Source: a virus
IMG/VR virus record: IMGVR_UViG_3300032397_000077
Span: 1 to 24,670 of that record
Length of the DNA stretch: 24,670 nucleotides
Reading direction: 5' to 3' (one strand)
A program made the position numbers and the translations under genes. The notes beneath the pieces are model-generated. The model did no database searches. It was not told where the DNA came from and worked only from the letters and a program-made list of their open reading frames with translations. The first letter of the stretch is position 1, and each line of letters opens with the position of its first letter. Below, piece after piece: positions 21,231-24,670 of this stretch.

Positions 21231-22307
21231 ATGGCGCTCGAATTCTTAACCGATGGGTCGCCTGCGACCAAGAATGCGAACCAGGCTACGCAGAGCACTC
21301 TGCCGGACTGGTACAATTCGTACATACAGGGTGTGGCGAGCAAGGCGACCGATATCGCTGCGCAGCCCTATGTGAACTACCCTGGGCAGCAGGTCGCGGA
21401 CTTCAACGACACCCAGCGCAACGCCTTCGACCTGGTGGACCAGAACGTCGGCAACTACGCTCCGTATATCGACTCCGCGAGCTCGGCATTCGGGGCCTCT
21501 AGCGGGTACGGGTCCGGGGCGGTGGGCGCTGCGGGGGGCAATCCCTCCGGGGCGATGGGCCAGGCGGCGATGAATGCCGTAGCGGGGCCCGCACAGAGCT
21601 GGGTCGACCCGGGCACATTTCAGAAGTACATGAGCCCCTATACGTCGAGCGTCGTCGACGAGATAGGTCGGCTAGGGAACCAGAACTTACTGCAGAATAT
21701 CATCCCGCAGACCCAGGCCAACTTCGTCGGCTCGGGGCAGTTCGGTTCGACGCGCAACGCACAAATCCTAGGCCAGAACGTCCGGGACACTCAGAGCAAT
21801 ATCTCCGGTCTGCAGTCGAACGCACTTCAGTCGGGCTACAACACGGCGGCGAACATCTTCGGGGCAGACGCCAACCGTGCGCAGCAGCAGGGCTCACTGC
21901 AAGCGAACGCCGCTATCGGGGCTGGAGGGCTGGCGAATACTGCGGCTTCGAACGCGGTGCAGGCTAACCTCGGGGCCGGGCAACTCGCAAACCAAGCGGG
22001 CACGGGTATGAGCGCCCTGGCGCAGATGCGGCAGGCCCTGGGCATGAACGACGTGACGGCTCTGGGTGCGGCGGGTGGGCAGCAACAGGCCCTGGAACAG
22101 TCCGCGTACGACAAGTCTGTCGCCAACTTCGACGCGCAACGCAACTGGGACTGGACCCAGCTGGGCAAGGTGCAGTCCGCCGTCAACGGCGTGCAGCTCC
22201 CCACCGGACAGACCGCGTCCACCAGCGCTACCTCTGCCCCCGCAGGTACCAGCCCGTTGCAGTGGCTCACTGCGATCGGCGGGCTCTACAAGGCAATCAA
22301 CCCGTAA
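21231..22307 (+). CDS. Internal virion/ejection protein, small (358 aa)
   Basis: An Ala/Gln/Asn/Gly-rich protein. The central part YMSPYTSSVVDEIGRLGNQN (about 134-153) with NFVGSGQFGSTRNAQILGQN following matches a conserved core of a phage virion protein family (S-P-Y-T ... V-D-E-I ... G-Q-x-G-S-T-R). Much of the rest is low-complexity helix (ALAQMRQALGMNDVTALGAA). The C-terminus WLTAIGGLYKAINP is short and hydrophobic. GGAGG at 21218-21222 precedes ATG 21231. It is the second of four consecutive ejection-type genes. The role is inferred from family pattern and position. Confidence 0.65.
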   Translation: MALEFLTDGSPATKNANQATQSTLPDWYNSYIQGVASKATDIAAQPYVNYPGQQVADFNDTQRNAFDLVDQNVGNYAPYIDSASSAFGASSGYGSGAVGAAGGNPSGAMGQAAMNAVAGPAQSWVDPGTFQKYMSPYTSSVVDEIGRLGNQNLLQNIIPQTQANFVGSGQFGSTRNAQILGQNVRDTQSNISGLQSNALQSGYNTAANIFGADANRAQQQGSLQANAAIGAGGLANTAASNAVQANLGAGQLANQAGTGMSALAQMRQALGMNDVTALGAAGGQQQALEQSAYDKSVANFDAQRNWDWTQLGKVQSAVNGVQLPTGQTASTSATSAPAGTSPLQWLTAIGGLYKAINP

Positions 22308-22316
22308 GGTTCCGTC

Positions 22317-23915
22317 ATGGCCGAAGACACCGAAGACACAGGCCCGGGCATCGGGTACGGTGGGCTGAGTTCTATGCGCCTCGCGGGCGCGGACCAGCTC
22401 GACCAACTCGCCAACCAGCCTATAGTCGACCCCTCCACCAAGTGGCTCAAGTTCGCCGCAGGGGCCCTGGATCCGTCGGCGGGCGGCAAGTTCGGCAACG
22501 CGATGGGCAACGCCGTAGGGGCGCTGGCGGGGCAGCAGAACGTAGAGGCAGAGCTCCGCGCTAAGTACCTGCCCATCGTCGCACAGGCGCTGCTCATGCG
22601 GCAGCAGCAGGCGATCTCTATCCAGCAGCATCAACAGAAGCTGCTAGGCGACTGGGACGCCGCGCTGACGGGGCAGCTGACAGGGTTGCTGCGCAAACCC
22701 AGCTTTACAACGGAAGACGTACAACGCACTATCGGAGGGGTGGTGCGTCTGGGGCAGGTACATCCTGCGTTTGCGCTCCAATACTGGCAGAATATGCCGA
22801 AGGATAGCCCGGAGGAGATGCGCGCGTACATCATGAGCAAGGCCATAGGCGGCATGGGTAGCAACGAGCGCGTCGGCGCTGTCTCGCCGAAGGTCGAGCT
22901 GAAGAACCCGAACGAGGGCTTCACCCCGGCGAACATTAACCCCAACGCTCCGCAGCCCGTGGGTCCGATGAAGGGTGGCATACCTCCTACTCTCACGCCG
23001 AAGGACCGACTGCCGGTAGGGGTAGACACCCCGCAGGGCCCGATGGTACGCGATCCGGTAGAGGGTACCGCTGCGTTTGTCGGCAGCCCGGGGGCACAGG
23101 CGCTGTCGCAAGGCGCCACGCGTGGGTTACTGCCCGAGCCGCTCGTGGGAGCGCCCGGTGGCGCCCCGGGCCAGCCTACCCCACAGGTGCCAATGCCGGT
23201 TACGCCGCCCCCGTCAGTTTCGGCACAGCAAAACCTAGCGAGGAACGAAGCCGACAAGGGCGCGGGCACTTCGTTCTCTAAGTACGAAGATGCGTTGAAC
23301 GCAGAGGTGAGTACGATGAGCGACTTGGTATTCCGTACCAAGCAGCTGCAGGAGTACGCAAAAGCCTTCCGTACCGGCGCCACCGGTGATATCCGTTCTA
23401 AGGGCGCTGCGTTCGCTAAGGACGTGGCTCTCAGCCTGGGCGCGTCGCAGCAGTACGCAGATAAACTCGGTAACGGCATCGCGGGTGGCGACGTAGCCTC
23501 CGCGCAGGCGTTCCATAAGCTGGCCGTGCAAAGTGCGATGCAGTCCCTCAAGGCCGCCGCAGGCCCGGGTCAGCGGTTTACGCAAGCCGAATTCCAAAAG
23601 TTCCAAGACGCCAACCTCAACCTCGATATGGATCCGAGGGCGATGGAGACGATCTCCAACTTTGTCATGGACCAAGCTCGCAAGGTCTCTGCGGAGCAGG
23701 AGTTCGTCGCCAAGGCCCGCGCCGCCAACATGCCTATCCCGCAGATCCGAGTTGAGTGGGAACGTGAAAAGGCGAAGATCAACGAGAACCAGCCCGTCAA
23801 GATAGGAAACGTGCTGAAGGGTACTATCGGACCGTCCAGTCGGACTCGCATTGGAACTGACGTCGACGGGCGAAAGATGAAACTCAACGCAGCAGGTCAG
23901 TGGGAGTATGAATAA
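22317..23915 (+). CDS. Internal virion/ejection protein (532 aa)
   Basis: Starts with a charged N-terminus (MAEDTEDTGPGIGYGGLSSM). A helical Gln-rich region follows (KYLPIVAQALLMRQQQAISI), then a Pro/Gly-rich linker (about 195-300), and a helical C-terminal half with GQRFTQAEFQKFQDANLNLD, a segment found in phage internal proteins. The end KINENQPVKIGNVLKGTIGP and DVDGRKMKLNAAGQWEYE look like a small compact tail. AAGG at 22306-22309 precedes ATG 22317, and the TAA shares one base with the next ATG. No catalytic motif seen. Confidence 0.6.
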   Translation: MAEDTEDTGPGIGYGGLSSMRLAGADQLDQLANQPIVDPSTKWLKFAAGALDPSAGGKFGNAMGNAVGALAGQQNVEAELRAKYLPIVAQALLMRQQQAISIQQHQQKLLGDWDAALTGQLTGLLRKPSFTTEDVQRTIGGVVRLGQVHPAFALQYWQNMPKDSPEEMRAYIMSKAIGGMGSNERVGAVSPKVELKNPNEGFTPANINPNAPQPVGPMKGGIPPTLTPKDRLPVGVDTPQGPMVRDPVEGTAAFVGSPGAQALSQGATRGLLPEPLVGAPGGAPGQPTPQVPMPVTPPPSVSAQQNLARNEADKGAGTSFSKYEDALNAEVSTMSDLVFRTKQLQEYAKAFRTGATGDIRSKGAAFAKDVALSLGASQQYADKLGNGIAGGDVASAQAFHKLAVQSAMQSLKAAAGPGQRFTQAEFQKFQDANLNLDMDPRAMETISNFVMDQARKVSAEQEFVAKARAANMPIPQIRVEWEREKAKINENQPVKIGNVLKGTIGPSSRTRIGTDVDGRKMKLNAAGQWEYE

Positions 23916-24670
23916 TGGCGCTGGTCCCGCTCGATAAGATCCCTCAGCAGTACCGCGCGGAAATCCTGCCCGGTACCGACGCCTTTAAGGCGTACGCCAC
24001 GGAACTAGAGCGCACGCATGGGCTGGAGCCGGGCACGTTGTCGAACGCCAAGTACGCAGTCGCGCCGGACATCGATGGACTAGCGTTGCTGAAGGCTGCG
24101 GCGCTAGACGCGAAGAAGCACCCCGTCGCCCCTGACCCGTCGGAAGGCGGGGGCACGTTGCAGTTCGGGCCTTGGGACACGGGGATTAAGACCCCGCAAG
24201 GCGTCGAGCGCACGCTCGCGGGAATCGGTAAGTCTTTCTCGGACACCGGGCTGGGCGTGAAGCAGGCGCTCGGGCTCGCGTCTCAGGACGAAGTGTCGGA
24301 GCGGCAGAAGCTGGACAAGCCGCTGATGGACACCGGGGCCGGGATGGCGGGGAACGTGATAGGCTCGCTGGCGCAGACCGCCTTGCCCGCTACCGGGCTG
24401 CTCAAGGGCGCCAACGCGGCGGTGCAGGGGGCCCGGGCAATGAGGGTCGCCAACGCGACGAGGGCAGGTCTAGCGGGCACCGCTGCGGCCACCGTGGCCA
24501 ACCCACTGACCCAGGGGGCAATCGTTGGCGGCGGGTTCTCAGCCGCGCAGCCGGTAGAGGAAGGCGGTTCCCGAGGACTCAACACGGCGACGGGCGCGGG
24601 ACTCGGCGCGGCGGGTACGGGCGTGACGCTCGGGCTGGCAGCTGCGGGGCGAGCTGCAACGGAAAACGCT
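23915..24670 (+). CDS. Large ejection-type protein, N-terminal part (3' end outside window)
   Basis: The frame is open from ATG 23915 to the end of the window (252 codons, no stop). The start has GGGAG at 23902-23906 and overlaps the upstream TAA by one base. It begins MALVPLDKIPQQYRAEILPG and carries SFSDTGLGVKQALGLASQDE, then residues about 140-252 are Ala/Gly-rich and hydrophobic (MAGNVIGSLAQTALPATG), as in membrane-active ejection proteins. In related phages the gene at this place is often very long and may carry a peptidoglycan-cleaving domain further on, but that is not visible here. The gene is incomplete. Confidence 0.65.
   Translation, partial: MALVPLDKIPQQYRAEILPGTDAFKAYATELERTHGLEPGTLSNAKYAVAPDIDGLALLKAAALDAKKHPVAPDPSEGGGTLQFGPWDTGIKTPQGVERTLAGIGKSFSDTGLGVKQALGLASQDEVSERQKLDKPLMDTGAGMAGNVIGSLAQTALPATGLLKGANAAVQGARAMRVANATRAGLAGTAAATVANPLTQGAIVGGGFSAAQPVEEGGSRGLNTATGAGLGAAGTGVTLGLAAAGRAATENA

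Noticed and set aside
22631-23551. Minus-strand open frame of 306 codons
   Set aside because: It lies wholly within the 532-residue gene. Its composition is Ser/Cys/Pro-rich and shows no domain.
1-24670. Genome-wide recoding of TAG as an amino acid
   Set aside because: TAG ends the genes at 736, 8886 and 15520, each followed by or close to a well-supported new start; only the site at 13773 breaks a domain.

Overview
The window is a gene-dense, GC-rich piece of a tailed double-stranded DNA phage, either a free phage or the structural module of a prophage. Every credible gene lies on the + strand. Genes are separated by a few bases or overlap by 1 to 11 bases, and no gap reaches 150 bases. I see no tRNA, integrase, terminase, transposase or CRISPR array. 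The gene set suggests a short-tailed (podovirus-like) virion: a very long portal, an HK97-type capsid protein, adaptor and nozzle proteins, a tail fibre, no tape-measure or tail-tube/sheath genes, and a run of large ejection-type proteins. The base composition suggests a GC-rich host, probably a proteobacterium; that is inference.

Layout. (1) 2-736: the end of a PcfJ-domain protein whose start lies outside the window. (2) 740-3532: the portal. (3) 3571-6122: two virion surface-type genes, the second a 632-residue protein with 14 tandem repeats of about 21 residues. (4) 6141-6764: three very small genes. (5) 6793-10513: the capsid module, with a GroES-like co-chaperonin, scaffold, a conserved unknown, a decoration-like protein and the major capsid protein. 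A rho-independent terminator (10550-10590) follows. (6) 10626-12906: two small beta-rich virion proteins, a head-tail adaptor-like protein with an inserted beta-domain, and a zinc-ribbon protein. (7) 12903-15520: the tail fibre, split by one in-frame TAG, then an adhesin-like protein with an Ig-like C-terminal domain. (8) 15533-18148: a second adaptor, a tail nozzle/hub protein and a small conserved protein. (9) 18155 to the window end: four consecutive ejection/internal-virion-type proteins, the last running off the edge.

How the genes fit together: scaffold, capsid protein and phage GroES (with host GroEL) build the prohead around the portal. The adaptors and nozzle close the head and form the short tail. 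The fibre and the repeat- and Ig-bearing proteins are probable host-contact parts, and the Ala/Gly-rich proteins at the end are probably packaged and ejected with the DNA.

Most worth a second look: the amber codon at 13773-13775, which cuts one continuous fibre domain; the hydrophobic N-terminal extension on the major capsid protein; the 14-repeat surface protein between portal and scaffold; the PcfJ domain next to the portal; and a recurrent A-x-G-G-x-V peptide in several virion-module proteins. Family assignments come from remembered sequence patterns, not database searches.
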